From assembly GCA_946477995.1 (NCBI GenBank), contig CAMLAI010000004.1, forward strand, positions 1 to 52,046: a stretch of DNA of 52,046 nucleotides, read 5' to 3'. Source of the DNA: an uncultured Gilliamella sp. GTDB taxonomy: Bacteria > Pseudomonadota > Gammaproteobacteria > Enterobacterales > Orbaceae. Below, one piece after another: positions 38,850 to 48,581 of this stretch (position 1 is the stretch's first letter; every line of letters begins with the position of its first letter). Position numbers and translations under genes: made by a program. The notes under the pieces are model-generated. The model did no database searches and had not been told where the DNA came from. It was given only the letters and a program-made list of their open reading frames with translations.

Positions 38850-40091
38850 ATGAATATAATAGCAAATAGAAATTATTGGTTTTCATCTGGTTATCTTATT
38901 ACCTTTTATGCAGCTTGGTCTCTTTGGTGGTCTTTTTATGCAATATGGTTAAAAAGTAAAATTGGCTTATCGGGTGAGCAACTTGGAACGGTTTATGCGG
39001 CAAACTCGGCTGCTGCCATGTTTTTTATGATATTTTACGGCATCATTCAAGATAAATTACAAATCGGCAAAGCTGTTATTACCTTTCAAAGTATCGTGAT
39101 GATATTAATTGGTCCGTTTTTAATTTATGTTTATGAGCCGTTATTAAAAAGTGATTTTATTATCGGTGTCTGTATTGGTGCACCAGTGTTGAGTGCCGGA
39201 TTTATTTCTGGATGTGCTTTAATTGATTCGTTTATTGAGCGCATTAGCCGCTTATTTGGTTTTGAGTTTGGTCCAGCTCGCTTTTGGGGATCGTTTGGTT
39301 ATGCTGCCGCGACGTTTGTTGCTGGTATTTTATTTGGTATCGATCCTCATATTAATTTTTGGATGGCATCTGCTGTTGCTGTTATCTTTTTTATTATTAA
39401 TTTGACCTTTACGCCAAAACGTTATCCAGTGGATGCAAACAAGGATAGGGTTATTGAAAAAACCTCAACCATTCCAACATTAAGTGAAATTTTCTCATTA
39501 TTTGGTATGAAAAAATTTTGGCTATTTGTATTTTTTATTATTGGGACAAATAGTTTTTATACCATTTATGATCAACAACTGTTTCCAAATTTTTACACAA
39601 GTTTTTTTGAAAAAAATGAAGATGGTTACCGCGTTTACGGTTATTTGAACTCTTTTCAAGTTTTTTTAGAGGCGGCCTGTATGATCTTAGCACCCTATTT
39701 TATTAATAAAGTGGGTGCTAAAAAGTCACTATTAATTGCTGCACTCGTGATGATTTGCCGAATTGCTTTATCTGCATCACTACATAATGTTTATCTGATT
39801 TCATTAATAAAATTATTTCATGCCATTGAAACGCCGCTGTTTATTTTGGCGGTATTTAAATATGTTGTAGCTAATTTTGATGCTAGATTATCATCAACCC
39901 TCTATTTAGTTGGCTTTAATATTTCATCTAATATTGGTGTGATTGCACTGTCATGGGTGGTGGGTAAATTATTTGATAATACTGGCTATTCAACAACGTT
40001 TTATGTGCTTGCTAGTATTGTGCTATTTATTTTAATTGTTGCTATATTTACCTTAACCAATGATCGAAAAAATAGACTTCAATCACAATAG
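38850..40091 (+). CDS. cscB: sucrose:proton symporter CscB (LacY family)
   Basis: An inner-membrane MFS permease of the oligosaccharide:H+ symporter family with twelve helices; it imports sucrose with a proton. The 413 residues align along their length with E. coli W CscB: WSLWWSFYAIWLKSKIGLSG (24-43), FYGIIQDKLQIGK, FGPARFWGSFGYA, PHINFW, YDQQLFPNFYTSFFE, YGYLNSFQVFLEAACMILAP and FKYVVANFDARLSSTLYLVG. The WSLWWS and DQQLFP segments resemble CscB more than LacY. It is followed by a terminator. Confidence 0.93.
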   Translation: MNIIANRNYWFSSGYLITFYAAWSLWWSFYAIWLKSKIGLSGEQLGTVYAANSAAAMFFMIFYGIIQDKLQIGKAVITFQSIVMILIGPFLIYVYEPLLKSDFIIGVCIGAPVLSAGFISGCALIDSFIERISRLFGFEFGPARFWGSFGYAAATFVAGILFGIDPHINFWMASAVAVIFFIINLTFTPKRYPVDANKDRVIEKTSTIPTLSEIFSLFGMKKFWLFVFFIIGTNSFYTIYDQQLFPNFYTSFFEKNEDGYRVYGYLNSFQVFLEAACMILAPYFINKVGAKKSLLIAALVMICRIALSASLHNVYLISLIKLFHAIETPLFILAVFKYVVANFDARLSSTLYLVGFNISSNIGVIALSWVVGKLFDNTGYSTTFYVLASIVLFILIVAIFTLTNDRKNRLQSQ

Positions 40092-40110
40092 TTATTGTTA
40101 TCCACTTTAT

Positions 40111-40136
40111 AAAATGGAAACGGAAGTTTCCATTTT
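40111..40136 (+). terminator. terminator after cscB
   Basis: AAAATGGAAAC pairs with GTTTCCATTTT around GGAA. The A and T arms make it partly bidirectional. Confidence 0.78.
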
Positions 40137-40234
40137 GCTATTTAGTTTATGATCAATAAATACAAAGCTTGCTTCTATGATGAGTTTGCGAAACAATAGA
40201 TAATCACTATGATTAATGTCTATAGGTTGTTGTT

Positions 40235-41029
40235 GTGAATATTACCAAAACAGTAGTTACGCCTGATATGCTATGGCAAACAATCAGGCAAGAAGCATCA
40301 AAATTAGTAGAAAGTGAACCGATGCTAGCCAGTTATTTCCATGCCACTTTGCTTAATCACGAAAATTTAGGTAATGCATTAAGCTATATTTTAGCCAATA
40401 AACTTGCTACCCAAGTCATGCCAGCAATTGAAATTCGTGAAATTGCACGGCAGGCTTATAAGGCTGATCCGCATCTTATTCAATCCGCTATTACTGATAT
40501 TATTGCGGTTTATGTGCGTGATCCCGCCACTAATTATTATTCAACTCCTTTACTTTATTATAAAGGCTTTTTATCGTTGCAAGCTTATCGTATTGGACAT
40601 TGGCTTTGGCAACAAAATCGTCAATCACTCGCCACATTTTTACAAAGTCAGATTGCTATTGTGTTTGGCGTTGATATTCATCCTGCTGCAAAAATTGGCT
40701 GTGGTGTGATGTTCGATCATGCGACAGGTATTGTCATTGGTGAAACTGTCGTCATAGACAATGATGTATCGATTTTACAATCGGTAACACTGGGTGGTAC
40801 AGGTAAAGAGAATGGGGATCGTCATCCAAAAATTCGAGAAGGCGTCATGATTGGTGCTCATTCAACGATTTTAGGTAATATCGAAATTGGTAAAGGGGCA
40901 AAAATTGGTGCCGGTTCAGTCGTATTAGAGCCAGTGCCAGCCCATACAACTGTTGCTGGAGTACCAGCAAAAGTGGTCGGCTGCCCTGATTGTGATAAAC
41001 CAGCTTTGAATATGGATCAAGAAATTTGA
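40235..41029 (+). CDS. cysE: serine O-acetyltransferase
   Basis: It makes O-acetylserine from serine and acetyl-CoA, the first step of cysteine synthesis, and is inhibited by cysteine. A helical N-terminal domain contains ESEPMLASYFHATLLNHENL. A left-handed beta-helix follows with VDIHPAAKIGCGVMFDHATG, IVIGETVVI, SVTLGGTGKENGDRHPKI and AGSVVLEPVPAHTT. The GTG start has TAGG about 8 bases upstream and gives 264 residues; an ATG at codon 12 would be slightly short. It stands alone between cscB and the convergent mscS. Confidence 0.94.
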   Translation: MNITKTVVTPDMLWQTIRQEASKLVESEPMLASYFHATLLNHENLGNALSYILANKLATQVMPAIEIREIARQAYKADPHLIQSAITDIIAVYVRDPATNYYSTPLLYYKGFLSLQAYRIGHWLWQQNRQSLATFLQSQIAIVFGVDIHPAAKIGCGVMFDHATGIVIGETVVIDNDVSILQSVTLGGTGKENGDRHPKIREGVMIGAHSTILGNIEIGKGAKIGAGSVVLEPVPAHTTVAGVPAKVVGCPDCDKPALNMDQEI

Positions 41030-41045
41030 TTGCGTGAAAAGATTT

Positions 41046-41065
41046 CCGTCGACAATAGTCGACGG
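41046..41065. terminator. hairpin between convergent cysE and mscS
   Basis: CCGTCGAC / GTCGACGG with an AATA loop, perfectly paired on both strands. It has no T run, so it is a weak or bidirectional end signal. Confidence 0.5.
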
Positions 41066-41082
41066 TAGGTCAAAACCAAAAT

Positions 41083-41919
41083 TTAGTGGTTAGAATTAAC
41101 ATTCACATCCATAGTTGGATATGGAATATTAATACCATTTTCAGTTAGTAGATTTTTAATATTTTCCAGTAATTCTGCTCTCACTGACGGGTAATTTTCG
41201 TTTGATGTCCAAACCAAAACATTAAAGTTCATTGATGATGCATCTAACAGATCTAAACGAATAATTGATTCTTTATTTGTCAAAATATTGTTGGTTTGGT
41301 TTACTGCTTGTCTTAGCACTTTGTAAACATTTTGAATATTTGAATCATAACCCACATTAATAACCAAATCTAAACGTCTTTCTGGTAAACGGGTAAAGTT
41401 GATTATATTGGCACTAACTACCTGACTATTAGGAATAACAACAAGTTCGTTAGTTGGTGTAACAATCGTTGTTGAAAAAATCTGTATAGAGTCAATGACG
41501 CCTCTTTGACTGTTGATAACAACGGTTTCACCCACTTTAAACGGACGAAATATTATTAATATGACGCCTGCGGCAAAGTTAGACAGTGAACCTTGCAGTG
41601 CCAAACCAACAGCTAAACCTGCAGCACCAATAACTGCGACAATTGAGGCTGTTTGTACGCCTAACTGTCCTAAAACTGCAACCAGTGTCACGACCATAAC
41701 GGCATAATAAGATAATGCGCTGACAAATTTCACCACTGTTGGATCAACATGGCGGCTGCTTAAAATGCGTTTTAATTGACGACTGATAAACTTAGAAATT
41801 GCTCGACCAATTATAAAAATAATAATGGCAAAACAAAAATGCGCTATATAGCTAAGCACAATGCCATCATATTTATCAATAAATGCGGTAGTTTGAGTTA
41901 AAATATTTTCAAAATTCAT
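41083..41919 (-). CDS. mscS: small-conductance mechanosensitive channel MscS
   Basis: A heptameric inner-membrane channel that opens on membrane tension and releases solutes during osmotic downshock. The 278 residues show three membrane helices. The pore helix TM3 has the Gly/Ala pattern AVIGAAGLAVGLALQGSLSN and the beta domain follows with FRPFKVGETVVI and the ELVVIPNSQV loop. The ATG at 41919 has AGGA 7 bases upstream; a GTG directly before it is in frame. The length matches E. coli MscS (286). Confidence 0.94.
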   Translation of the reverse strand: MNFENILTQTTAFIDKYDGIVLSYIAHFCFAIIIFIIGRAISKFISRQLKRILSSRHVDPTVVKFVSALSYYAVMVVTLVAVLGQLGVQTASIVAVIGAAGLAVGLALQGSLSNFAAGVILIIFRPFKVGETVVINSQRGVIDSIQIFSTTIVTPTNELVVIPNSQVVSANIINFTRLPERRLDLVINVGYDSNIQNVYKVLRQAVNQTNNILTNKESIIRLDLLDASSMNFNVLVWTSNENYPSVRAELLENIKNLLTENGINIPYPTMDVNVNSNH

Positions 41920-41943
41920 CACATAATCCTATTTGAGAGCGAT

Positions 41944-41990
41944 AAAAAGTTAGTTTAAAAAGTCATACATACATAGCATTTAAACTAACT
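41944..41990 (-). terminator. terminator overlapping the slmA stop codon
   Basis: On the minus strand AGTTAGTTTAAA pairs with TTTAAACTAACT across a 19-base loop and is followed by TTTTTATC. The upstream arm contains the last slmA codons and its stop. Confidence 0.7.
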
Positions 41991-42573
41991 GTTTTGCTAG
42001 TAACGCCCAACGTGTATCAAAATTGGTGGTAGGAAGATATTTAAAGCCTGAACGAGAATAACGTGACATCATCCCTTCACAAAATGCTAATAATTGACTA
42101 GATAAAATACGTTCATCAGTAGTAAATGCAACCCCTTCGCGAATTTTTCGTTCTCGCAAAACTTGTTTTATTTGAGTTTCTATTCGTTCAAATAATTGAC
42201 TGATTCGCTCTTGTAATTGTTCTTGTTCAAACATTAACGCATGCCCAGTCATAATCCTAGTTAATCCAGGGTTTTTTTCTGAAAAACCTAATATCAGCGC
42301 TAAAATAAGCTGTAAGCGGGTGAATGTTTTAGGCTCATCTTGCATAATGGTATTGATGCGTGAAAGTAATATATCTTCAATATAAACAATCAAGCTTTCA
42401 AACATTTTGGTTTTGCTTGGAAAATGTCGGTAAAGTGCTGCTTCTGAAACACCGACAGTGGCGGCTAATTTCGCCGTGGTAATGCGTTGCGTCCCTTCAT
42501 TGGACTCAAGCATAGTTGCCAATGCTTGCAAGATGTCTTCTTTACGATTCTTATTTTTGCTGGTCACAATCAT
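41980..42573 (-). CDS. slmA: nucleoid occlusion factor SlmA
   Basis: A TetR-family DNA-binding protein that, bound to specific chromosomal sites, blocks FtsZ assembly over the nucleoid. The helix-turn-helix [20 protein letters not shown] and [12 protein letters not shown] are conserved with E. coli, as are [31 protein letters not shown] and [17 protein letters not shown]. The 197 residues match the family. Its ATG overlaps the dut stop by four bases (ATGA). Confidence 0.96.
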   Translation of the reverse strand: MIVTSKNKNRKEDILQALATMLESNEGTQRITTAKLAATVGVSEAALYRHFPSKTKMFESLIVYIEDILLSRINTIMQDEPKTFTRLQLILALILGFSEKNPGLTRIMTGHALMFEQEQLQERISQLFERIETQIKQVLRERKIREGVAFTTDERILSSQLLAFCEGMMSRYSRSGFKYLPTTNFDTRWALLAKQLV

Positions 42574-43028
42574 TTTTTACCCGAATGCCCAAATCCACCT
42601 TCCCCTCGTGCTGAGAGTGTAAATTCATCAACAATATTAAATTCGGCTTGTACCACAGGTACGATAATCAATTGTGCAATTCGATCACCGGCTTCAATTA
42701 TAAAAGGGGTTTGGCTGCGGTTCCATACCGGAACAAAAAGCTGTCCTTGATAATCAGAATCAATTAAACCGACTAAATTACCGAGTACAATCCCATTTTT
42801 AGATCCTAAACCTGAACGAGGTAAGACCAATGCCGCTAGATTTGGATCGGCAATATGCATGGATAAACCGGTAGGCGTTAAGATGGTTTCACCGGGTTTA
42901 ATTTCGGTTGTTTTATCAAACATGGCTCGTAAATCAATACCAGCTGATCCTTCAGTTGCATAAGTGGGGAGTGGAAACTCATTACCTAAACGTTTATCTA
43001 ATATTTTAATATCAATTTTTCTTTTCAT
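42570..43028 (-). CDS. dut: dUTP diphosphatase
   Basis: A trimeric dUTPase that hydrolyses dUTP to dUMP, keeping uracil out of DNA and feeding dTMP synthesis. All five motifs are recognisable: AGIDLRA (I), [10 protein letters not shown] (II), [11 protein letters not shown] (III), RIAQLI (IV) and the C-terminal [10 protein letters not shown] (V). The start is taken at ATG 43028 ([11 protein letters not shown]), giving 152 residues. The frame opens two codons earlier at GTG. It overlaps the 3' end of coaBC by 17 bp and slmA by 4 bp. Confidence 0.96.
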   Translation of the reverse strand: MKRKIDIKILDKRLGNEFPLPTYATEGSAGIDLRAMFDKTTEIKPGETILTPTGLSMHIADPNLAALVLPRSGLGSKNGIVLGNLVGLIDSDYQGQLFVPVWNRSQTPFIIEAGDRIAQLIIVPVVQAEFNIVDEFTLSARGEGGFGHSGKK

Positions 43029-44235
43029 TATCACTCGCTTTGTATCGTGTTATCACAGCTTCAAGTAATTGTTTTGCTAATTGTTGTTTACTACTTAATG
43101 GTAACCTTTGTTCGCCATTTTGCCAATAAAGGGTTAATGCATTTTGATCGGAATTAAAACCAATTTTTTTATCTGAAACATCATTAGCACAGATTAAATC
43201 TAAATTTTTGGTGATTAATTTTTTTAAGGCATATTTTTCAACATTATTGGTTTCTGCGGCAAAACCAACAACAAAAGGCCTTGAATTTTTTAATGCGGCA
43301 ACACTTGCAACAATGTCTGGATTTTTGGCTAATTTAATCACAAGTTCATTATCGTCCGTTTTTTTTATTTTTTGAGTGGCAATTGTTGCCGCACGGAAAT
43401 CAGCAACTGCTGCACAAGCAATAAAAATAGACGATTTTTGCGCTGCAGTTAATGCTTGATTATACATTTCATTTGCACTTTTAACATCGATTCGTGTGAC
43501 ATGCTTTGGCGTATCTAAATTAACTGGGCCGCTAATAAGTGTAACATTTGCGCCCATTTCTGCCGCAGCTTTAGCAATAGCAAAGCCCATTTTTCCTGAA
43601 CTGTAGTTACTGATATAACGGACAGGATCGATTTCTTCAACCGTTGGCCCAGCAGTAATAGTAATTGATATCCCATCTAATAATGATGAGTGGGTAAAAT
43701 AGCTATTGAGATTTTCGACAATCACGTGTGGTTCAAGCATTCGACCTGGACCGATATCACCACAAGCTTGGAACCCTTCATCAGGACCAAGAATTAAGGT
43801 GTTTCTATCATTCAATACCGATAAATTATGCTGTGTGGCTATAGCTTTATACATTTGTTGGTTCATAGCTGGTGCTATAGCAATTTGAGCCGGCGTGGCT
43901 AAACACACTGTTGATAATAAATCATCAGCAATGCCATTGGCGATTTTGGCAATAATATTGGCTGTTGCCGGTGCAATTAATACAATATCTGCCCATTTTG
44001 CCAGTTCGATATGGCTCATTGAAAGCTCAGCCGACGGGTCAAACAGATCGCTGGAAACAGGATTAGCACTCACAGCTTGTAGTGTCATTGGTGTGACAAA
44101 ATGACTTGCTGATTCAGTAAGAATGACTCGAACTTCAGCTCCCGCTTTTTTTAAATGGCGAACAAGATCAGGGCATTTATAAGCTGCAATACCGCCTGTA
44201 ATCCCTAATAAAATATGTTTACCAGATAGATTCAT
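43012..44235 (-). CDS. coaBC: bifunctional phosphopantothenoylcysteine decarboxylase/phosphopantothenate-cysteine ligase
   Basis: It carries out two successive steps of coenzyme A synthesis. The N-terminal CoaC flavoprotein domain has [30 protein letters not shown], the PAMNQQMY motif and [11 protein letters not shown]. The C-terminal CoaB domain starts at [20 protein letters not shown] and contains SSGKMG, AAVADFR, KIKK and FAAETNN. The ATG at 44235 is preferred to an in-frame TTG two codons earlier, giving 407 residues. It follows recN by 52 bp and leads dut-slmA, as in E. coli. Confidence 0.95.
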   Translation of the reverse strand: MNLSGKHILLGITGGIAAYKCPDLVRHLKKAGAEVRVILTESASHFVTPMTLQAVSANPVSSDLFDPSAELSMSHIELAKWADIVLIAPATANIIAKIANGIADDLLSTVCLATPAQIAIAPAMNQQMYKAIATQHNLSVLNDRNTLILGPDEGFQACGDIGPGRMLEPHVIVENLNSYFTHSSLLDGISITITAGPTVEEIDPVRYISNYSSGKMGFAIAKAAAEMGANVTLISGPVNLDTPKHVTRIDVKSANEMYNQALTAAQKSSIFIACAAVADFRAATIATQKIKKTDDNELVIKLAKNPDIVASVAALKNSRPFVVGFAAETNNVEKYALKKLITKNLDLICANDVSDKKIGFNSDQNALTLYWQNGEQRLPLSSKQQLAKQLLEAVITRYKASDNEKKN

Positions 44236-44287
44236 GCTCAAGCTTTCCCCATAATTCAGTCTAAATCGCTATATTACCACAATTCAG

Positions 44288-45949
44288 TTAGATAATAAGT
44301 AACTCTTTCGCATTGGCTAACGTTGCATCAGTGATTTTATCACCGCCTAATAATCGAGCGAGTTCATTTACACGGCCATTATTATCTAATTTTTGCATGT
44401 CGGTTGAAGTCTGTTTTCCCTTTGTTTGCTTACTAACAAAATAGTGTTGATTAGCCTGTCCGGCGACTTGTGGTAAATGTGTAACAGTTATCACTTGTGT
44501 TGACTCGCCAAGTTGCCTTAATAATTGACCCACTTTAGCCGCAGTCGGTCCACTAATCCCAACGTCAATTTCATCAAATATTAGCGCAGGTGTTTCCATT
44601 TTTTGTGCAGTTAAAACCTGAATAGCAAGTGCGATACGTGATAACTCCCCGCCTGATGCTACTTTAGCTAAAGGTTGTGCTTGTTGCCCTGCATTTGTCG
44701 TCACTAAAAAAGTGACTAAGTCCGCACCATCTTCAGTTAAACGATTTTCGTCATAAGCAATTTCAATGCTTAATTGTCCATTTGGCATAGATAACTCATG
44801 CATCAATGCTGTTACTTTTTTAGCTAGGGTTTTACTTACAGTTAATCGTTTTTGATGTAACTTTTCTGCAAGTTCAATGGCGATTTGATGATACTTTTTA
44901 ATATCCGCTTTTAGTTGTTCACTTTGTTCATCTTGTTGGTTAATTTGTTTGAATTCGGCCAATAACTGTTGGTGTAATTCTGGTAGTGCTTCAGGCGCTA
45001 CATGATGTTTGCGAGCCAACGCTATTTGTTTTGATAGGCGTTGTTCGAGTTGCATAACCCGAGCTGGATCAAGATCTAGATTTTCACTGTAATGACGCAG
45101 TTCATAGCTTGCTTCTTTAATCTGAATGGAAGCCTCTTCTAACATGGTATAAATATTATTTAGCGTCGGATCGAGTTCAGTTAACTGCTGAACGCTATTT
45201 TTGACACTACTGAGCAGATTGCTCACATTGTAATCATCAGCTTCGTCTAATAGCATAACTGATTGTTGACTTAGATTTATCAGTTGCTCGCTATTAGATA
45301 ATCGTTTGTATTCTTCGTCTATTTGTTGGTATTCACCTTCAATTGGCGAAAACTCATTTAACTCTTTAAGTTGATATTGTAACAGTTGCATATGAGCATC
45401 ACGTTCTTGCCGTGATGTTTCATATTGTTGATAAGCTTGTCGAGCGACTTTCCATTGTTTGTGAGCTTGTTGCATTTGTGCAAGTAATATTGGCTCGTTC
45501 ATATAATGATTTAATAGAAGCTGTTGATAGTCACTACGTAGCAAACGTTGATGTTCATGCTGTCCATGAATTTGAATTAACATTTGCCCTAAATCTTTTA
45601 ATTGTGAAATAGGAACAGTTCGTCCGTTTATAAATGCTTTAGAACGGCCATCTTGGTTAATTACTCTTCGTAATATACATTCATTACCTTCATCAAGTTG
45701 ATTTTCAGTAAGCCAATTAAAGGCGGCTGGTGTATCATCAAGTACAAAACAAGCTGAAATATCAACACGTTCTGCACCATAGCGAATAGATGAAGCGTCA
45801 GAACGATTACCTAAACACAACCCTAAAGCATCAATAGCAATAGATTTACCGGCACCTGTTTCACCCGTTATTGCTGTCATACCTAAGGTAAAGTCGACCA
45901 GTAGCTGATCAACAATAGCAAAATTATTAATAGTTAATTGCGTTATCAT
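44288..45949 (-). CDS. recN: DNA repair protein RecN
   Basis: An SMC-like ATPase for double-strand-break repair. The 553 residues start with the P-loop GETGAGKS (29-36). Long coiled coils rich in Gln, Glu and Leu occupy about 155-370. The ABC signature ASGGELSRIALA lies near 438 and the Walker B IFDEIDVGISG near 463. A perfect LexA box lies 54 bp upstream, so it is SOS-induced. The gap to coaBC has no visible terminator, so SOS read-through into coaBC-dut-slmA is possible. Confidence 0.96.
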   Translation of the reverse strand: MITQLTINNFAIVDQLLVDFTLGMTAITGETGAGKSIAIDALGLCLGNRSDASSIRYGAERVDISACFVLDDTPAAFNWLTENQLDEGNECILRRVINQDGRSKAFINGRTVPISQLKDLGQMLIQIHGQHEHQRLLRSDYQQLLLNHYMNEPILLAQMQQAHKQWKVARQAYQQYETSRQERDAHMQLLQYQLKELNEFSPIEGEYQQIDEEYKRLSNSEQLINLSQQSVMLLDEADDYNVSNLLSSVKNSVQQLTELDPTLNNIYTMLEEASIQIKEASYELRHYSENLDLDPARVMQLEQRLSKQIALARKHHVAPEALPELHQQLLAEFKQINQQDEQSEQLKADIKKYHQIAIELAEKLHQKRLTVSKTLAKKVTALMHELSMPNGQLSIEIAYDENRLTEDGADLVTFLVTTNAGQQAQPLAKVASGGELSRIALAIQVLTAQKMETPALIFDEIDVGISGPTAAKVGQLLRQLGESTQVITVTHLPQVAGQANQHYFVSKQTKGKQTSTDMQKLDNNGRVNELARLLGGDKITDATLANAKELLII

Positions 45950-46002
45950 AATAATGAATACATAAGACTAGTTATAATGTAGGCAGTATAACAGTAAAAA
46001 CA

Positions 46003-46018
46003 CTGTAAATAAATACAG
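46003..46018. promoter_or_regulatory. LexA (SOS) box of recN
   Basis: CTGTAAATAAATACAG is an exact CTGT-N8-ACAG with an AT-rich spacer, at the expected distance upstream of the minus-strand recN start. Confidence 0.87.
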
Positions 46019-46211
46019 TTTTTTGGTGAAATAAAGACGTGTAATTAATTAGTTAATCAATAATGTGTGCTAAGCTTTATTTTAATTGCTTTTGGGCTGT
46101 TTATGTTATTAATAATGCAATTTGGTAAAAAGTAAATGATTATTAATTAGTGGGATAAAATAGATAAAAAGCCATGAATAGTTGTCTATTTATGGCTTTA
46201 AAGTGATCTAT

Positions 46212-47564
46212 TTAAAATAGTGAACTCATAACTTCATAAATTAACTGTAGGTTGAGTAGAACCAGTGCAATAGCCGCTAACCATCCTAATATGATAGTTA
46301 ATTTGCAATTAACAAATTCGCCCATGATTTTTTTGTTGGAAGTGACTAACAATAAAGGAACCATTGATATCGGTAAGGCGATACTGAGAAATACTTGAGT
46401 ATAGATTAATAAATTTTCAACAATGCTCTCTTTTTCACCCCATATATAGATGCATAAAATAACAGGGGCGACCGCTAAACCTCGGCTTATCATTCTACGA
46501 GCCCAAAGAGGAATAGATAGATTAATAAAACCCTCCATTACTATTTGTCCGGTAAGTGTGCCTGTTATTGTGGCGTTTTGACCTGATGCAAGTAAAGCAA
46601 CAGCAAATAATGTTGCCATTATTGAACTGGCGACAGGTCCAACCATTTGCGGATTTTTTAAAGCGTCATAAAGCTGAGTAAAGCGACCAAGATTGTCAGG
46701 ATCATTACCATAAAAAAGCGAAGCGCCAAGAATTAATAACAGACAATTGATAATAAATGAAAAAGATAATTGTATGTTAGAGTCAATAGTTGCATATTTG
46801 ATAGCATTTTTTAGGCTAGATGTTTTTGTTCTATTATATTTTCGGGTTTGGACAATAGATGAATGTAGATATAAATTATGTGGCATGACCGTTGCGCCAA
46901 CAATACCTAGTGCAATTACTAATGCTGAGTCATGGCCTTTAATGGATTGAGTAAAAATATCTATTTTAGGAATAAACCCATTAATTATGTCACTAAATTG
47001 AGGCGAGGCCCGTAAAACTTCGTAAGAAAAAATAATAAATATAGTGGCAATTAAGCAAAATACGATAGCTTCTATTTTTCTAAATCCAAACCGTATTAAT
47101 ATTAATAAAATGACAACATCGAAGACTGTTAATAACACACCGATCAATAGCGGGATATCAAATAAAAGGTTTAATGCGACAGCGCTACCAATCACTTCTG
47201 CTATTTCTGTAGCGATAATCGCCAATTCAGTTGATATCCATAAACAAAAAGAAAATTTTTTGCCTACCATCGATTTTGTTGCTTGAGCAAGATCCATACC
47301 AGTGACTATGCCTATTTTGACGCACATCGCTTGCAAAAGCATAGCAATTAAACTCGATATTAATATAACTGACAGTAACAGATAACTATAAAGGGCGCCT
47401 CCTTGTATAGAGGTGATCCAGTTACCCGGATCCATATAACCGACAGCAACTAATGCGCCGGGTCCTGAAAAAGCCCAGAGTTTTCGAAAAAAACCAGACT
47501 GAGGATCCGGAATTTGGACTGTATTATTGATTTCTTCAAGGCTTATTGTCGACGTTTTTAACAT
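46212..47564 (-). CDS. mntH: Mn2+/Fe2+:proton symporter of the NRAMP family
   Basis: An inner-membrane divalent-metal importer with about eleven helices. Metal-binding motifs are DPGN in helix 1 (45-48) and MPHN in helix 6 (227-230). The 450 residues include an N-terminal cytoplasmic extension of about 30 residues beyond E. coli MntH (412). A near-consensus Fur box lies 42-60 bp upstream of the start, so iron-dependent repression is likely. The MPHN with Met favours manganese and iron over magnesium. It stands alone between recN and the divergent yagU-like gene. Confidence 0.93.
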   Translation of the reverse strand: MLKTSTISLEEINNTVQIPDPQSGFFRKLWAFSGPGALVAVGYMDPGNWITSIQGGALYSYLLLSVILISSLIAMLLQAMCVKIGIVTGMDLAQATKSMVGKKFSFCLWISTELAIIATEIAEVIGSAVALNLLFDIPLLIGVLLTVFDVVILLILIRFGFRKIEAIVFCLIATIFIIFSYEVLRASPQFSDIINGFIPKIDIFTQSIKGHDSALVIALGIVGATVMPHNLYLHSSIVQTRKYNRTKTSSLKNAIKYATIDSNIQLSFSFIINCLLLILGASLFYGNDPDNLGRFTQLYDALKNPQMVGPVASSIMATLFAVALLASGQNATITGTLTGQIVMEGFINLSIPLWARRMISRGLAVAPVILCIYIWGEKESIVENLLIYTQVFLSIALPISMVPLLLVTSNKKIMGEFVNCKLTIILGWLAAIALVLLNLQLIYEVMSSLF

Positions 47565-47605
47565 AACTAAGATCTCTACAGTAAAGTGTATGTTTTTATT
47601 ATATT

Positions 47606-47624
47606 GATAATGAGAATCATTATC
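47606..47624. promoter_or_regulatory. Fur box upstream of mntH
   Basis: GATAATGAGAATCATTATC differs from the 19-bp Fur consensus at one position and is palindromic for a further base pair or two on each side. Confidence 0.85.
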
Positions 47625-47971
47625 AAATAAAAATAACCTTTCATTCCATTAAGCCAGTTACCTATAGTATATAAATACTCGATTTAGCTCACAATGCATA
47701 TTTTTATATTCGAATAATTTTTATTAATAACTAATATAATCCCTTTAATATATTTTTTAAATGCTTATCACTCTTATTGTAAGATTGATTTATATTTTAT
47801 TAATTATCAAATAGTTGCATTAAATTTTAGTGGGTTAATTTTATGCAGATTTATAAGATTTCTCTCTTTTGTTGAAGAATGTTTGCCAACTAACTAAATT
47901 TTATTTTTTCGTGGATTAATGTGTAATATAATTTAAAAACATATTAACAATAATATTAGGAATTAATCTAA
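47625..47971. other. divergent promoter region of mntH and the yagU-like gene
   Basis: About 340 bp of AT-rich DNA. Apart from the Fur box at its left edge I see no operator, RNA gene or open frame. The ribosome site AGGAATTAA lies before the yagU-like ATG. Confidence 0.4.
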
Positions 47972-48523
47972 ATGTTTGGAAATAAAACAAATCGGCAAAT
48001 TATTATTTGGACCACACTTATTGGTGGGTTTATTAGTGCATTAGTAAAATGGGGCTCTGAAGTCAATATGCCGCCTCGCGTTCCTGGCGAAATTTCACCA
48101 CCAGCAGCACATATTGATGCATGGCTTGGCTGGCTAGGTATTAACTCTCACTCTCTCGATTATGTCTATCAAACTGCAATAGTATCTGGAGCGGTGACAC
48201 TTTACCATTGGTTATTTAGTTTTGCGTTTGCCTTTGTGTATGTTTTTATCGCTTATTTTTGGAATAATATTCGTTTATGGTATGGTGCGTTTTACGGCAT
48301 TATTATTACCGTTGCCATGCATGGATTTTTAATTCCATTACTCGGTTTTCGTCATCCTGCTTATGATCCAGAAGGAACGGTGGGTTGGTTATGGAATTTA
48401 AATGGTTATGAACTTTGGAGTGAAATTTTAGGTCACATCTATTGGGGCGTATCAATTGAAATTTGTATGATTGCCGTACTTGCTCATTTTTCAAGACCAA
48501 TTCGTGGTGAATGGCGTAAGTAA
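47972..48523 (+). CDS. yagU: YagU-family inner-membrane protein (DUF1440)
   Basis: A small membrane protein; E. coli YagU has been linked to acid resistance, but the mechanism is unknown. The 183 residues contain a first helix (about 10-28), the conserved KWGSEVNMPPRVPGEISPP segment (26-44), three further helices, and the C-terminal WNLNGYELWSEILGHIYWG. E. coli YagU is about 20 residues longer. It stands alone and ends in a strong terminator. The family assignment is firm; the role is not. Confidence 0.85.
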   Translation: MFGNKTNRQIIIWTTLIGGFISALVKWGSEVNMPPRVPGEISPPAAHIDAWLGWLGINSHSLDYVYQTAIVSGAVTLYHWLFSFAFAFVYVFIAYFWNNIRLWYGAFYGIIITVAMHGFLIPLLGFRHPAYDPEGTVGWLWNLNGYELWSEILGHIYWGVSIEICMIAVLAHFSRPIRGEWRK

Positions 48524-48545
48524 TTAGATAAAATAATAAAAAACC

Positions 48546-48581
48546 AATCCCGCTATTGTGCTAAATAGCGGGATTTTTTTT
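48546..48581 (+). terminator. terminator after the yagU-like gene
   Basis: AATCCCGCTAT pairs with ATAGCGGGATT around an 8-base loop and is followed by a run of T. Confidence 0.92.
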
